Shown: one piece after another, positions 1 to 7,390 of the stretch
How positions within the stretch are numbered: position 1 is the stretch's first letter
Layout: every line of letters starts with the position of its first letter
NCBI GenBank assembly: GCA_900553525.1
Contig: USDZ01000074.1
Coordinates: 1 to 7,936, forward strand
Length of the DNA stretch: 7,936 bases
Source of the DNA: an uncultured Oscillospiraceae bacterium
Lineage (GTDB): Bacteria; Bacillota; Clostridia; Oscillospirales; Acutalibacteraceae
Reading direction: 5' to 3'
Program-made: the position numbers and the translations under genes
Notes under the pieces: model-generated
Seen by the model: only the letters and a program-made list of their open reading frames with translations
Database searches by the model: none
What the model was told of the DNA's origin: nothing

Positions 1-962
1 ATTCCAACGAGGCGTTTGCCGAAGAGGTGGCCAAAAAGGTCATCGAAGAGTTTGACCGCAACCCCGATCTCGAGTCGATCCCTGTGACCCCGAACGACGG
101 TTGGAATGACGACTGGTGCGAGTGTTCGGAATGCTCTAAATATGCCTCATATACCGATGTGGTGTTGGAATTCGCCAACCGTGTCGCCCGGCAGGTGGCG
201 AAGAAGTATCCGAACAAGACGATTTCTATCCTCAGCTATCATGCCACCTGGTTCGCCCCCAAGACGGTAAAGGCGGAGCCGAATGTCGAAGTCATGTTCT
301 GCCGGGAGACCAGCATGACCAGCCCGATTGAGGACGGCTTGTATATGGGCGATACCCGGGATCCCATCACCCAGAATACATACAAGACTTCCTGGAAAGA
401 CAACTTCCTCTCGTATATCCAGAGCGCCTCGGTTCAAAACGTATCGATCTGGGAATGGTACTGCATCGCGGCTGACAAAAAGGTCTGGAAAGACATCCCC
501 TGGGTGCAGGGCGATGTGGCGATCCGCAACCAGAATTTCTGGAAGGCGAACGGTGCGGAGTATATCTTTTACGACAGCGGCCCGTTGGCGGCTTACGGCG
601 AGACCAATAGAGACTTCCCGCTCCGTTGGCCATTGTGGTATGTAGCGGCCAAAGGAATGTGGGACGCCAGCTTGACGGGTGACGAGATCCTGATGGATGC
701 CTGCACCAAGCTGTACGGAAACGCGGCGAACGAAATGTATGGATACTATCAGGCGTTAGCGACCGCCAGCGAAGAGTGTACCGCTTACAGCATGACGTGG
801 GTTCCGCCCGAGCCCAGCCAGATGTATACGGTCGCCCAGATCCGCAAGATCGATTCGGCGCTGGCCAAGGCAAAGGGAAAGCTGAACAGTGTGACCGCTG
901 ACCAGAAGGCGCGTATGGAAAACCAAATTTCCCTGTGGGAAGACGCGAAAGAACTGTTCTGA
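1..962 (+). CDS. DUF4838 domain-containing protein, C-terminal part (5' end outside window)
   Basis: The frame is open from base 3 to a TGA at 960-962, giving about 319 residues of a longer protein whose start lies upstream. The segment SIPVTPNDG followed by DDWCECSEC (Cys codons at 117, 123 and 132) is the signature of DUF4838 proteins, which carry a PNDG...CxCxxC motif. It is followed by a helix of the type 'VLEFANRVARQVAKKYP' and a strand-rich stretch (ISILSYHATW, VEVMFCRE) resembling a TIM-barrel half. DUF4838 proteins are related to glycoside hydrolases, often sit in polysaccharide-utilisation loci and are often large and secreted. The signal peptide and N-terminal domains cannot be seen here. 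The last ~60 residues are rich in Lys, Ala and Gln, probably a helical C-terminal tail. A strong terminator follows 28 nt downstream, so this gene ends its own transcription unit. Family call fairly sure; enzymatic activity and substrate unknown. Confidence 0.82.
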   Translation, partial: SNEAFAEEVAKKVIEEFDRNPDLESIPVTPNDGWNDDWCECSECSKYASYTDVVLEFANRVARQVAKKYPNKTISILSYHATWFAPKTVKAEPNVEVMFCRETSMTSPIEDGLYMGDTRDPITQNTYKTSWKDNFLSYIQSASVQNVSIWEWYCIAADKKVWKDIPWVQGDVAIRNQNFWKANGAEYIFYDSGPLAAYGETNRDFPLRWPLWYVAAKGMWDASLTGDEILMDACTKLYGNAANEMYGYYQALATASEECTAYSMTWVPPEPSQMYTVAQIRKIDSALAKAKGKLNSVTADQKARMENQISLWEDAKELF

Positions 963-990
963 TCTTTAGCGGTTGTCTGAAAGAAATCCA

Positions 991-1022
991 GGCGGCAGGC
1001 GTTTCGGCGCTTGCCGCCTTTT
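991..1022 (+). terminator. Rho-independent terminator of the DUF4838 gene
   Basis: An 11-bp stem (991-1001 with 1008-1018, one G-T wobble) closes a 6-nt loop (TTTCGG) and is followed at once by TTTT (1019-1022). It begins 28 nt after the DUF4838 stop codon. It separates that gene from the flippase promoter. Confidence 0.85.
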
Positions 1023-1078
1023 CCTGTCCCAGCTTCTCGGGGAAAAATCGTCTTTGCCGGCAGGGAGGCAGAAAGGCT

Positions 1079-1107
1079 TTGTCAAATATTGGGGAATGTG
1101 TTATAAT
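1079..1107 (+). promoter_or_regulatory. Sigma-A-type promoter with extended -10
   Basis: TTGTCA (1079-1084, 5/6 of consensus) and a perfect TATAAT (1102-1107) are separated by exactly 17 nt. A TGn (1099-1101) makes it an extended -10. Transcription should begin near 1113-1115, about 280 nt before the flippase start codon. It is the best promoter match in the window and probably drives the flippase, and possibly the genes after it, because no convincing terminator lies between 2786 and 7253. Confidence 0.8.
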
Positions 1108-1112
1108 GCTTT

Positions 1113-1391
1113 TTAGCTGAATCGAACCCCTTGTCCATGTAATTTTATTGGGTTCCGTCGCGTCTGTTCTACAGAGCCCGCGCATAACGTCGCCTGGATG
1201 AGGACAAGCTATCGTGCGGTTTTTTGCCTGTAGTGCTTATCAGACCGCTCGCGTCTATGGTTTGGCGAAATCGAATTTTTGACTCGGATTATCCTGCTGC
1301 CAGGGATGTTGGGAGAGAATTCAGCGGAGCCAATCCCTGTGTAGCGGCCGGTCCCCTGCTTGTTCGACATCCAGTGCCCGGAGATGAGACC
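1113..1391 (+). promoter_or_regulatory. Long structured 5' leader of the flippase gene (or small RNA plus leader)
   Basis: This 279-nt stretch lies between the predicted transcription start and the GTG of the flippase and carries no convincing gene. Complementary segments: GAACCC (1124-1129) with GGGTTC (1150-1155); CTTGTCC (1130-1136) with GGACAAG (1202-1208), which crosses the first pair and would form an H-type pseudoknot; TCTGT/ACAGA (1163-1167/1171-1175) stacked on CGCG/CGCG (1159-1162/1179-1182); and CCGCGC (1178-1183) with GTGCGG (1214-1219) directly before TTTTTT (1220-1225), a possible weak terminator exclusive with part of the others. A further hairpin pairs CAGGGAT (1301-1307) and TGG (1310-1312) with CCA (1330-1332) and ATCCCTG (1333-1339). 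It could be a riboswitch-like leader or an independent ~110-nt RNA. I do not recognise a known class. Confidence 0.4.
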
Positions 1392-2786
1392 GTGGATAAA
1401 TATAAAAAACTGTTATCCAACACCCTGATTTTCGCTATCGGCACCTTCAGTTCTAAACTGTTGGTGTTTTTCCTCACACGCCTGTACACGGCTGTTCTCA
1501 CGGAATCGGAATATGGGGCCGTGGACCTGATCCAGCAGACTGGCAACCTGCTGCTACCTCTCGTCACCCTCGGCATTACCAACGCGGTCATCCGATTCGG
1601 GCTGGACAGAGGCGTAAAAAAAAGCCATGTATTTACGACGGGGCTGCTGTCTATCGGAGCGGGATTCCTGTTTTTGTTGATATGCTCGCCGTTGCTGGGC
1701 TTGGTTTCCTTCCTGTCGGGGCATGTTTATCTTCTCTGCTTTTTTGTGCTGACTTCTTCTTTACGGTCCCTTTGCGCTCAGTTCGTGAGGGCGAAAGGGG
1801 CGGTCAAACTGTTCGCTCTCGACGGCATTTTGAGTACGCTGACCACCATCCTGTTTAATGTTCTTTATCTGGTCGTTTTCCGACTGGGCGTATTCGGGTA
1901 TATTTTCTCGCTGATCTGTTCGGATTTGCTGTCGGTGGTTTTTTTGTTTGCCATGTCGGGCCTGCACCGGTATATTCGCTTTCGAAACCTGGACCGGGCC
2001 GTCACCAAGTCCATGCTGGTGTTCTCCATCCCCCTGATCCCCAATACCATCCTCTGGTGGATTACCAACGTTTCCGACCGGTATATGATTTCCTATTTCT
2101 GCGGAACGGCCTACAACGGATTGTATGTAGCCGCCAGTAAAATTCCATCCCTTGTGATGCTGGTTTCAGGAATTTTTATGGACGCCTGGCAGATTTCGGC
2201 CATTACGGAACAGAAGGCACGCGATCGTTTCTATTCCAAGGTTGTGAATATTTACAGTATGCTGCTGTTTGTGATGGCGTCAGGGGCAATCCTGCTGACC
2301 AAGGTGATTCCTCTGATTCTGTTCGATGAATCTTATTATGCCGCGTGGCGATATATCCCGTTGCCGGTGGTGTCCACTGTATTCACCTGCCTGGTCAATT
2401 TTTTAGGCAGCATTTATATGGTGGAGAAAAAAAGCGTCCGTTCTCTGATGACTGCGACACTCAGCGCGGTTATCAACGTCGGTCTCAACCTGTGGTGGAT
2501 ACCGCTGTATCAGGTCAACGGCGCGGCCGCAGCGACTCTGATCTGTTATTTGGTGGTTTTTATTGTCCGTCTGGCAGATACCCGAAAATATATCCGTATC
2601 AAATGGCACTATTTCCGTCTGATTCTCAACACCGTGGTGTTGCTGACTCAGTGCTATTGCGTTTTGTTTGAAGTCCCCTATTGGATTCTTTATGAGGTGG
2701 CCTTGTTTGTGTTGATGCTTCTGGTCAACGGCCGGGGACTGATATTGGGAATCAAAGGCATAGTCCGCAAAAACAAGGCGGCGTGA
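1392..2786 (+). CDS. Polysaccharide flippase, Wzx/RfbX-like (MOP/MATE superfamily)
   Basis: A 464-residue integral membrane protein, a usual length for the family, made of many hydrophobic segments (roughly 12-14 helices) joined by short basic loops. The N-terminus (KKLLSNTLIFAIGTFSSKLL, then LTRLYTAVLTESEYG) is typical of oligosaccharide-unit flippases, which move undecaprenyl-linked sugars across the cytoplasmic membrane in capsule, exopolysaccharide or teichoic-acid synthesis. GTG at 1392 is chosen as start because GGAG (1380-1383) lies 8 nt upstream and the family N-terminus begins there. The frame is open further upstream to 1224, but that part is Pro/Arg/Ala-rich and unlike the family. 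No glycosyltransferase, Wzy or chain-length gene is next to it, so the exported glycan is unknown. A lipid II or drug (MATE) transport role is less likely but not excluded. The next gene starts 98 nt downstream with no clear terminator between. Confidence 0.87.
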   Translation: MDKYKKLLSNTLIFAIGTFSSKLLVFFLTRLYTAVLTESEYGAVDLIQQTGNLLLPLVTLGITNAVIRFGLDRGVKKSHVFTTGLLSIGAGFLFLLICSPLLGLVSFLSGHVYLLCFFVLTSSLRSLCAQFVRAKGAVKLFALDGILSTLTTILFNVLYLVVFRLGVFGYIFSLICSDLLSVVFLFAMSGLHRYIRFRNLDRAVTKSMLVFSIPLIPNTILWWITNVSDRYMISYFCGTAYNGLYVAASKIPSLVMLVSGIFMDAWQISAITEQKARDRFYSKVVNIYSMLLFVMASGAILLTKVIPLILFDESYYAAWRYIPLPVVSTVFTCLVNFLGSIYMVEKKSVRSLMTATLSAVINVGLNLWWIPLYQVNGAAAATLICYLVVFIVRLADTRKYIRIKWHYFRLILNTVVLLTQCYCVLFEVPYWILYEVALFVLMLLVNGRGLILGIKGIVRKNKAA

Positions 2787-2884
2787 TTCCCGCTGCTCCA
2801 TGTGGTAAACCGCCTCTTTCCGGATATACTAAGCCTGCGCGTTTTCGCCGTTTAGTCTCGAGAAGAGGGGAGGAAGGGCCCGCA

Positions 2885-4474
2885 GTGAGAGCCTGTTTAT
2901 ATACCAACGGCACTATTCTGACGATGGAGAGTCCGTCTGCCGCCGAGGCCGTCCTGACGGTCGACGGTCGTATCCGCCAGGTTGGGACACTGGACGATGT
3001 CCGGCGGGACGCACCGGCGGACACCAAAGAAGTGGACCTGGAGCATGGGGTCCTTTTGCCTGCCTTCATCGATCCGCACAGTCATATAACCGCTTATGCA
3101 CAGACCTTGTCGCTTGTGCAGTTGGAAGGGGCAGCGGGATTTGGCGAGATTCTCGAACGGATCCGGGCGTTTCGTGAGGAAAAGCGGATCAAGGCGGGAG
3201 ACTGGATTATAGGGTTTGGATACGACCACACGGCGTTGAAGGAGCAGGCGCATCCTTCCCGCCGCATTCTCGACCGGGCCGCGCCCGATAACCCCGTCGT
3301 GATTACCCATGCGTCCGGGCATATGGGAGTTCTCAACACGGCTGCGTTGCAGGCGCTGGGGATTACCGCCGATACCGCTGACCCAGAAGGCGGTGTGATC
3401 GGACGGGAGGAGGATGGAACGCCGTCGGGATATCTCGAGGAAGCCGCCTTTACCTCCTATACCGCTCGGATGCCGCAGCCTACCCTGGAGCAGCTCGGAA
3501 GGCAGCTCGACGCCGCACAGCGGGTTTACCTAAGCCACGGCATCACGACGATCCAGGATGGCCGGACTCAGCGGTCAGAATGGGCGATGCTCTCCTCCAT
3601 GGCTCAGGAGGGCCGGCTGACGGCCGACGTGATCGTTTATCCCGATATGCAGGAAAGCCGGGATCTGTTGGAAGAATATCCGGCTTATACAAATTGATAC
3701 CGCCAACGGCTGCGGATCGGCGGTTACAAAATTTTTCTGGACGGTTCTCCGCAGGGCCGAACAGCTTGGACGACCCAGCCGTATCGTAACGGCGAAGAGG
3801 GATATCGGGGGTACCCCATTCATTCGGACGACGCGGTAGAGGCTTTTGTCCGGGACGCATTGGCGGAAAACCGGCAGTTGCTGGCTCACTGCAACGGCGA
3901 TGCGGCGGCGGATCAGTTCATCGCCGCCTTTGAGCGGGTTCTGGGGGGACTGAGGCCGGTAAAAATCCGGCCTGTGATGATCCACGCCCAATTGCTCCGC
4001 CGAGACCAAATGGCGGCGATGCACAGGCTCGGTATGATTCCCTCTTTTTTCCCTGCTCACATTTATCACTGGGGAGATGTCCATGTTCGGAATTTCGGGC
4101 TTGCGCGTGCGTCGGCAATCAGTCCGGCCGCGTCGGCCTTGGCTGCGGGCCTTCCCTTTACCTTTCATCAGGATACACCCGTATTACCTCCGGATATGCT
4201 CGCCGCCATGGGCTGTGCCGTAACCCGCACCACCCGTGCCGGTCGGGTTCTCGGCGCGGAGGAGCGGATCACGCCGCATGAAGCTTTACGGGCCGTAACG
4301 ATAAACGCCGCCTATCAGTATTTTGAAGAGGACCGAAAAGGTTCTATCCGGGAAGGGAAGCTGGCCGATTTTGTCTTGCTTGACCAAAATCCGCTGACGG
4401 TGGATCCCGAGGCGATCCGGGATATTCGGGTTCGGCGCACCGTGAAAGAAGGTACCACGGTGTATGAGGGCTGA
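2885..4474 (+). pseudogene. YtcJ-like metal-dependent amidohydrolase, interrupted by an in-frame TGA at codon 271
   Basis: Amidohydrolase family 3 (YtcJ-like) enzymes hydrolyse C-N bonds of cyclic or acyl amides using one or two metals in a TIM barrel; the substrate here is unknown. The start is GTG 2885, preceded by a GGGGAGGAAGGG ribosome-binding stretch (2867-2878). The full frame would be 529 residues, about the size of YtcJ. Visible landmarks: LPAFIDPHSHI with metal-binding His65 and His67, THASGHMGVLN, then after the stop GGYKIFLDGSPQGRTAW (Lys282), AHCNGD (His335), MIHAQ (His367), HQDTPVLPPD (His428, Asp430), and the C-terminal GSIREGKLADFVLLD. All family motifs remain in one frame on both sides of TGA 3695-3697, so this is a single nonsense change and not a frameshift. 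The second half has no good ribosome binding site. It is probably inactive unless the stop is read through or is a sequencing error. It precedes the SDR gene by 72 nt. Confidence 0.85.
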
Positions 4475-4546
4475 GTATTTCCGTTAATTTCCATTTTCCT
4501 CTTTACAGCCGGGCCAAAATGTGGTTTGATTAAGGAGACGAACAGG

Positions 4547-5326
4547 ATGAGGGCGGTTATCACAGGCGCCAGTTCGGGAATCGGCCGGGATATCGCTCGA
4601 TATCTATCGGCAAAGGGTGTCGAACTGGTACTCGTTGCCAGGCGGGAGGATCGTTTGAGACAACTCGCGGAGGAACTGTCGGTTCCGGCGGAGGTTTATC
4701 CCTGCGATCTGTCCGATCCGGCAGCCTGTGTGGAACTGTACCGCCGGGTGTCGGCCAGGCCGGTGGATATTCTCATCAACAACGCGGGCTTTGGCGTTTT
4801 CGGAGCGTTTGATGAAACGGAACTCGACCGGGAACTGAAGCTGATCGATGTCAATATCCGGGCGCTGCACATTCTGACCAAGCTGTTTTATCGGGATTTT
4901 GTCGAGCGGGATTCCGGGCGCATCCTCAATGTCTCTTCCTCAGCGGCTTTTGTGCCGGGGCCTCTTTTGTCGGCATACTATGCGTCCAAAGCCTATGTCC
5001 TTCGTTTGACCGAAGCTCTTCATGAAGAATTGCGCCGCAAGGGCAGCCGGGTGACGGTCAGTGTGTTTTGTCCGGGCCCGGTGGACACCGAATTCGACGC
5101 GTTGGCGGACGTGCGCTTCCATGTTAAAGGCCTCCGCAGTGAACAGGCCGCCAAAGCGGCGGTGGATGGGATGTTCCACGGCCGGCTGGTGATTGTGCCG
5201 GGCCCGCTAATGAAGGTGGTACATGTGGGAAGCCGTCTACTGCCCGACCGTCTTTTGCTGCACCTGGCCTGGCACATGCAAAGCCGGAAAAGGCAGAGAA
5301 AACACGCGGGGGAGGAGAGGCCATGA
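4547..5326 (+). CDS. Short-chain dehydrogenase/reductase (classical SDR)
   Basis: A 259-residue NAD(P)-dependent oxidoreductase with a Rossmann fold. Motifs in order: TGASSGIG (residues 6-13, cofactor binding), ARRED (31-35, Arg32/Arg33 after the second strand suggest NADP(H) preference), CDL (53-55), NNAG (78-81), Asn103, the SSS of ILNVSSS (catalytic Ser), YYASK (Tyr144, Lys148), and PGPVDTEF (176-183). ATG 4547 has AAGGAG (4532-4537) 9 nt upstream and places TGASSGIG at the usual position. The C-terminal ~45 residues are hydrophobic then strongly basic (QSRKRQRKH), so peripheral membrane contact is possible. The stop codon overlaps the next start (ATGA, 5323-5326), implying translational coupling with the Gfo/Idh/MocA gene. 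Substrate not determinable; SDRs of this type act on ketones, sugars or lipids. Confidence 0.92.
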   Translation: MRAVITGASSGIGRDIARYLSAKGVELVLVARREDRLRQLAEELSVPAEVYPCDLSDPAACVELYRRVSARPVDILINNAGFGVFGAFDETELDRELKLIDVNIRALHILTKLFYRDFVERDSGRILNVSSSAAFVPGPLLSAYYASKAYVLRLTEALHEELRRKGSRVTVSVFCPGPVDTEFDALADVRFHVKGLRSEQAAKAAVDGMFHGRLVIVPGPLMKVVHVGSRLLPDRLLLHLAWHMQSRKRQRKHAGEERP

Positions 5327-6309
5327 AATACGGAACCATTGGAACCAGCTGGATTACCGAGGCGTATATCCGGGGTGCCCGGTTGACGGATAAATGGGAA
5401 CTCGCCGCCGTTTATTCCCGTGATGAGGCTAAGGGCCGGGCGTTCGCCGCCCAATTTGGAGACCCACCGGTTTACACCGACCTGGTCCGTATGGCGGAAA
5501 GCGACATCGAGGCGGTGTATATCGCCAGTCCCAACAGCTTGCACGAGGAACACAGCCGTTTGTTTCTGGAACACGGCAAGCATGTGCTGTGTGAGAAGCC
5601 CATCTCCGTGACGTCTGCGGGTCTCAAGCGCCTACAGGATCTCGCAGAGAAAAAAGGGCTTGTCTATATGGAGGCGATCATGCTGCTGCATATCCCGGGA
5701 CGGGATGTGCTGCACCGGGCGATGAGAAAGATCGGGCGGATTACCTCCGCAAGGCTGGATTTTTCTCAGCTATCTTCCCAATATGTCCGTCTGATGGAGG
5801 GGGGAGTCCCCAATGTATTCAACCCCCGTATGGCCGGTGGATGTCTGATGGATTTGGGAATCTACTGTGTTTACGCAGCGCTTGACTTATTTGGAAAGCC
5901 GGAGGCGGTCCGGACAGCGGCGTCCTTTCTTCCCACGGGGGCGGACGGCTCGGGCGGCAGTTTGTGGACCTATCCCGGCACACAAGTGAGTTTAAGCTAT
6001 TCCAAGACAGGGCAGAGCCGGCTGGGTTCCGAGATTCTGGGAGACCAGGGCACCGTCGTGTTGGAATCGGTTTCCAAACTGACCGGAATCCGGATTGTGT
6101 ATAACCGACTTGGGGAATCGCCGGAGGAACGGCTTTTGGAAGATGTGCCCAAAGAAGAGCTTATGCGTGGGGAAGCCGCAGATTTTGCACGGGCGATTCT
6201 TCGCCGGGAAGAAACGCGTGAGGAACTGGCCCGTTGGTCTAAGCTGGCGTTGGAAGCCTGCCAGATGCTCGAGCAGATGCGCGGCCAGGCGGGAATTCGG
6301 TTGGAATGA
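5323..6309 (+). CDS. Gfo/Idh/MocA family NAD(P)-dependent oxidoreductase
   Basis: A 328-residue protein of the usual family length. The N-terminal Rossmann domain begins MKYGTIGTSWI (dinucleotide loop at residues 4-11), followed by ASPNSLH (68-74) and CEKPI (90-94) with the conserved Lys92. The C-terminal alpha/beta domain holds GGCLMDLGIYC (172-182) with Asp177, and Tyr181 where many members have His. This family oxidises or reduces hydroxyls of sugars, inositols and sugar nucleotides. ATG 5323 is preceded by GGAGGAGAGG (5311-5320) and overlaps the SDR stop by 4 nt. With an SDR before and a sugar kinase after it, a role in catabolism of a sugar or polyol is likely, though the exact substrate cannot be read. 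All in-frame residues look intact. Confidence 0.92.
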   Translation: MKYGTIGTSWITEAYIRGARLTDKWELAAVYSRDEAKGRAFAAQFGDPPVYTDLVRMAESDIEAVYIASPNSLHEEHSRLFLEHGKHVLCEKPISVTSAGLKRLQDLAEKKGLVYMEAIMLLHIPGRDVLHRAMRKIGRITSARLDFSQLSSQYVRLMEGGVPNVFNPRMAGGCLMDLGIYCVYAALDLFGKPEAVRTAASFLPTGADGSGGSLWTYPGTQVSLSYSKTGQSRLGSEILGDQGTVVLESVSKLTGIRIVYNRLGESPEERLLEDVPKEELMRGEAADFARAILRREETREELARWSKLALEACQMLEQMRGQAGIRLE

Positions 6310-6324
6310 AGGAGAGCTTGACGA

Positions 6325-7218
6325 ATGAAAGTGCTGAATTTCGGATCGCTGAATATCGATATGGTGTACGCGGTGGATCATTTTGTACGAGCGGGAGAAA
6401 CCCTGTCGTCCGACCGGCTGGAACGTTTCTGTGGCGGCAAGGGTCTCAACCAGTCGGTTGCGCTTGCCAGAGCGGGAGCAGAGGTTTTGCACGCGGGCTG
6501 TATTGGGCGGGACGGCGGCATGCTGCTTGACCTTCTTTCCGCCAGCGGTGCGGATACCCGGTTTGTCCGTCAGCTTGATGAATCCAGCGGCCATGCGATC
6601 ATTCAGGTGGATAAAAAGGGGCAGAACTGTATTCTGCTTTATGGCGGCGCGAATCAGCGGATTACGGAAGCTTTTGCGGATCAGGTACTGGCGGATTGCG
6701 CCGAGGGAGATGTGTTGTTGCTGCAAAACGAGATCAATCTTCTCCCTTATATTGTGGAGAAAGCCTTTGAACGGGGAATGCAGATCGCTCTCAATCCGTC
6801 CCCTATCAATGAGCAGCTTGGGAAATTGCCGCTGGACAAAATTCACTATTTCATTCTCAATGAAATCGAGGGGCGGGAATTGACCGGAGAAGAGGCACCG
6901 GAGGACATCCTGCGCGAGTTCCGCCGCCGGTACCCGGATGCCGTTGTGGTACTCACTCTCGGCAAGAACGGTGCGGTGTATGACGATGGACGCACCCGCT
7001 GCCGGCATGGGATTTATAAGGTGCCGGTGGTAGACACCACGGCCGCAGGCGACACGTTTACCGGCTTCTTTCTGACCGCCGCGACCTCTGGAAAAAGTCC
7101 GGAGGAGGCCCTGCGTATCGCGTCGGTTGCCTCCTCCCTGGCGGTATCCCGCCAGGGGGCCGCGCCTTCCATTCCCACCATGCAGGAGGTGCTGGAGGCG
7201 GATCTTGCGCCCTGTTAA
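6325..7218 (+). CDS. PfkB/ribokinase-family carbohydrate kinase
   Basis: A 297-residue cytoplasmic kinase, close to the ~300 of ribokinases, that should use ATP to phosphorylate a sugar hydroxyl. Motifs in order: GSLNID (7-12), GGKGLNQ (37-43, the PfkB substrate-side signature), LNPSP (156-160), LNEIEG (178-183, the NxxE metal motif), TLGKNGA (211-217), and DTTAAGDTFTGFF (237-249), with Asp243 as catalytic base. ATG 6325 has AAGGAG at 6309-6314, which overlaps the Gfo stop TGA, so the two genes are 15 nt apart and almost surely co-transcribed. It resembles ribokinase in its motifs, but close relatives act on other pentoses, nucleosides or deoxy sugars, so I give no gene symbol. It ends with TAA at 7216-7218 and is followed by a strong terminator, making it the last gene of the unit. 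Confidence 0.92.
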   Translation: MKVLNFGSLNIDMVYAVDHFVRAGETLSSDRLERFCGGKGLNQSVALARAGAEVLHAGCIGRDGGMLLDLLSASGADTRFVRQLDESSGHAIIQVDKKGQNCILLYGGANQRITEAFADQVLADCAEGDVLLLQNEINLLPYIVEKAFERGMQIALNPSPINEQLGKLPLDKIHYFILNEIEGRELTGEEAPEDILREFRRRYPDAVVVLTLGKNGAVYDDGRTRCRHGIYKVPVVDTTAAGDTFTGFFLTAATSGKSPEEALRIASVASSLAVSRQGAAPSIPTMQEVLEADLAPC

Positions 7219-7252
7219 ATTCGGCATCATTTTTTATGTTTTGTACAAAGCT

Positions 7253-7293
7253 GCCAGAGATTTTTTCGTCAGTGAAGAAATCTCTGGCTTTTT
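7253..7293 (+). terminator. Strong Rho-independent terminator after the sugar kinase gene
   Basis: A 15-bp stem (7253-7267 with 7274-7288, one G-T wobble, outer arm GCCAGAGATTT pairing with AAATCTCTGGC) encloses a 6-nt loop and is followed by TTTTT (7289-7293). It lies 34 nt after the kinase stop and isolates the operon from the regulator gene. Its T-run directly touches the first palindrome at 7294. Confidence 0.93.
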
Positions 7294-7307
7294 ATTAGCC
7301 GACTAAT
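7294..7307 (+). promoter_or_regulatory. Palindromic operator candidate 1 (upstream of the regulator promoter)
   Basis: ATTAGCCGACTAAT is an inverted repeat (ATTAG/CTAAT around CCGA). Read on the minus strand with its flanks it matches operator 2: AAAAATTAG, then a C/T-C-A/G core, then GCTAAT. Short AT-rich palindromes of this kind are typical MarR-family sites. It lies about 40 bp upstream of the -35 box. Confidence 0.6.
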
Positions 7308-7347
7308 TTTTGAATATGAAACTTTTGTTAAAGATAACGGGTACATG

Positions 7348-7376
7348 TTGAAATTTACAAATATACTCCATAAAAT
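7348..7376 (+). promoter_or_regulatory. Promoter of the MarR-LysR hybrid regulator gene
   Basis: TTGAAA (7348-7353) and TAAAAT (7371-7376) each match 5/6 of the sigma-A consensus with a 17-nt spacer. Predicted start of transcription is about 7383, giving a ~40-nt leader. Operator 2 lies just downstream of that start, where a bound repressor would block transcription. Confidence 0.7.
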
Positions 7377-7390
7377 AACGGTATATAAAA

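Noticed and set aside
1116..1135. tRNA T-arm-like GGTTCGATTC on the minus strand
   Set aside because: The flanking bases do not form a T-stem and no acceptor, D or anticodon arm can be drawn around it.
367..1185. Minus-strand open frame opposite the DUF4838 gene and running through the terminator and promoter region
   Set aside because: The translation is Arg/Pro/Ser-rich low-complexity sequence with no domain, and it crosses a strong plus-strand terminator and promoter.
1197..1208. Resemblance of GAGGACAAG to a conserved stretch of guanidine-III riboswitches
   Set aside because: Only these few bases fit. The surrounding helices and spacing expected for that class are not visible, and the comparison is from memory.
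1224..1391. N-terminal extension of the flippase frame up to a TTG at 1224
   Set aside because: The added residues are polar, Pro/Arg/Ala-rich and unlike the family, and the TTG lies inside the T-run. GTG 1392 has a well-placed GGAG and begins exactly at the conserved N-terminus.
2828..2856. Hairpin ACTAAGC/GTTTAGT between the flippase and amidohydrolase genes as a terminator
   Set aside because: The stem is short with an internal loop and is not followed by a T-run, so termination is unlikely.
3695..3697. TGA read as Trp through an alternative genetic code
   Set aside because: Five other genes or gene ends here stop at TGA right where their families end (962, 2786, 4474, 5326, 6309), and TGG is used freely for Trp.
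3695..3724. Selenocysteine insertion with a SECIS hairpin
   Set aside because: The stem begins 2 nt after the TGA, so its loop is too close for a typical bacterial SECIS, and the position is not a known catalytic Cys in this family. Kept only as a low-probability alternative.
4502..4530. Promoter TTTACA-17-TTTGAT with TGn before the SDR gene
   Set aside because: Its predicted transcription start (~4537) would fall inside the AAGGAG ribosome binding site, which would remove it from the mRNA. The -10 box matches only 4/6.
5992..7230. Long minus-strand open frame (412 codons) opposite the Gfo/Idh/MocA and kinase genes
   Set aside because: It overlaps two intact genes with full family motifs, its translation shows no recognisable domain, and it lacks a credible ribosome binding site. 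It is a shadow of GC-rich codon usage.
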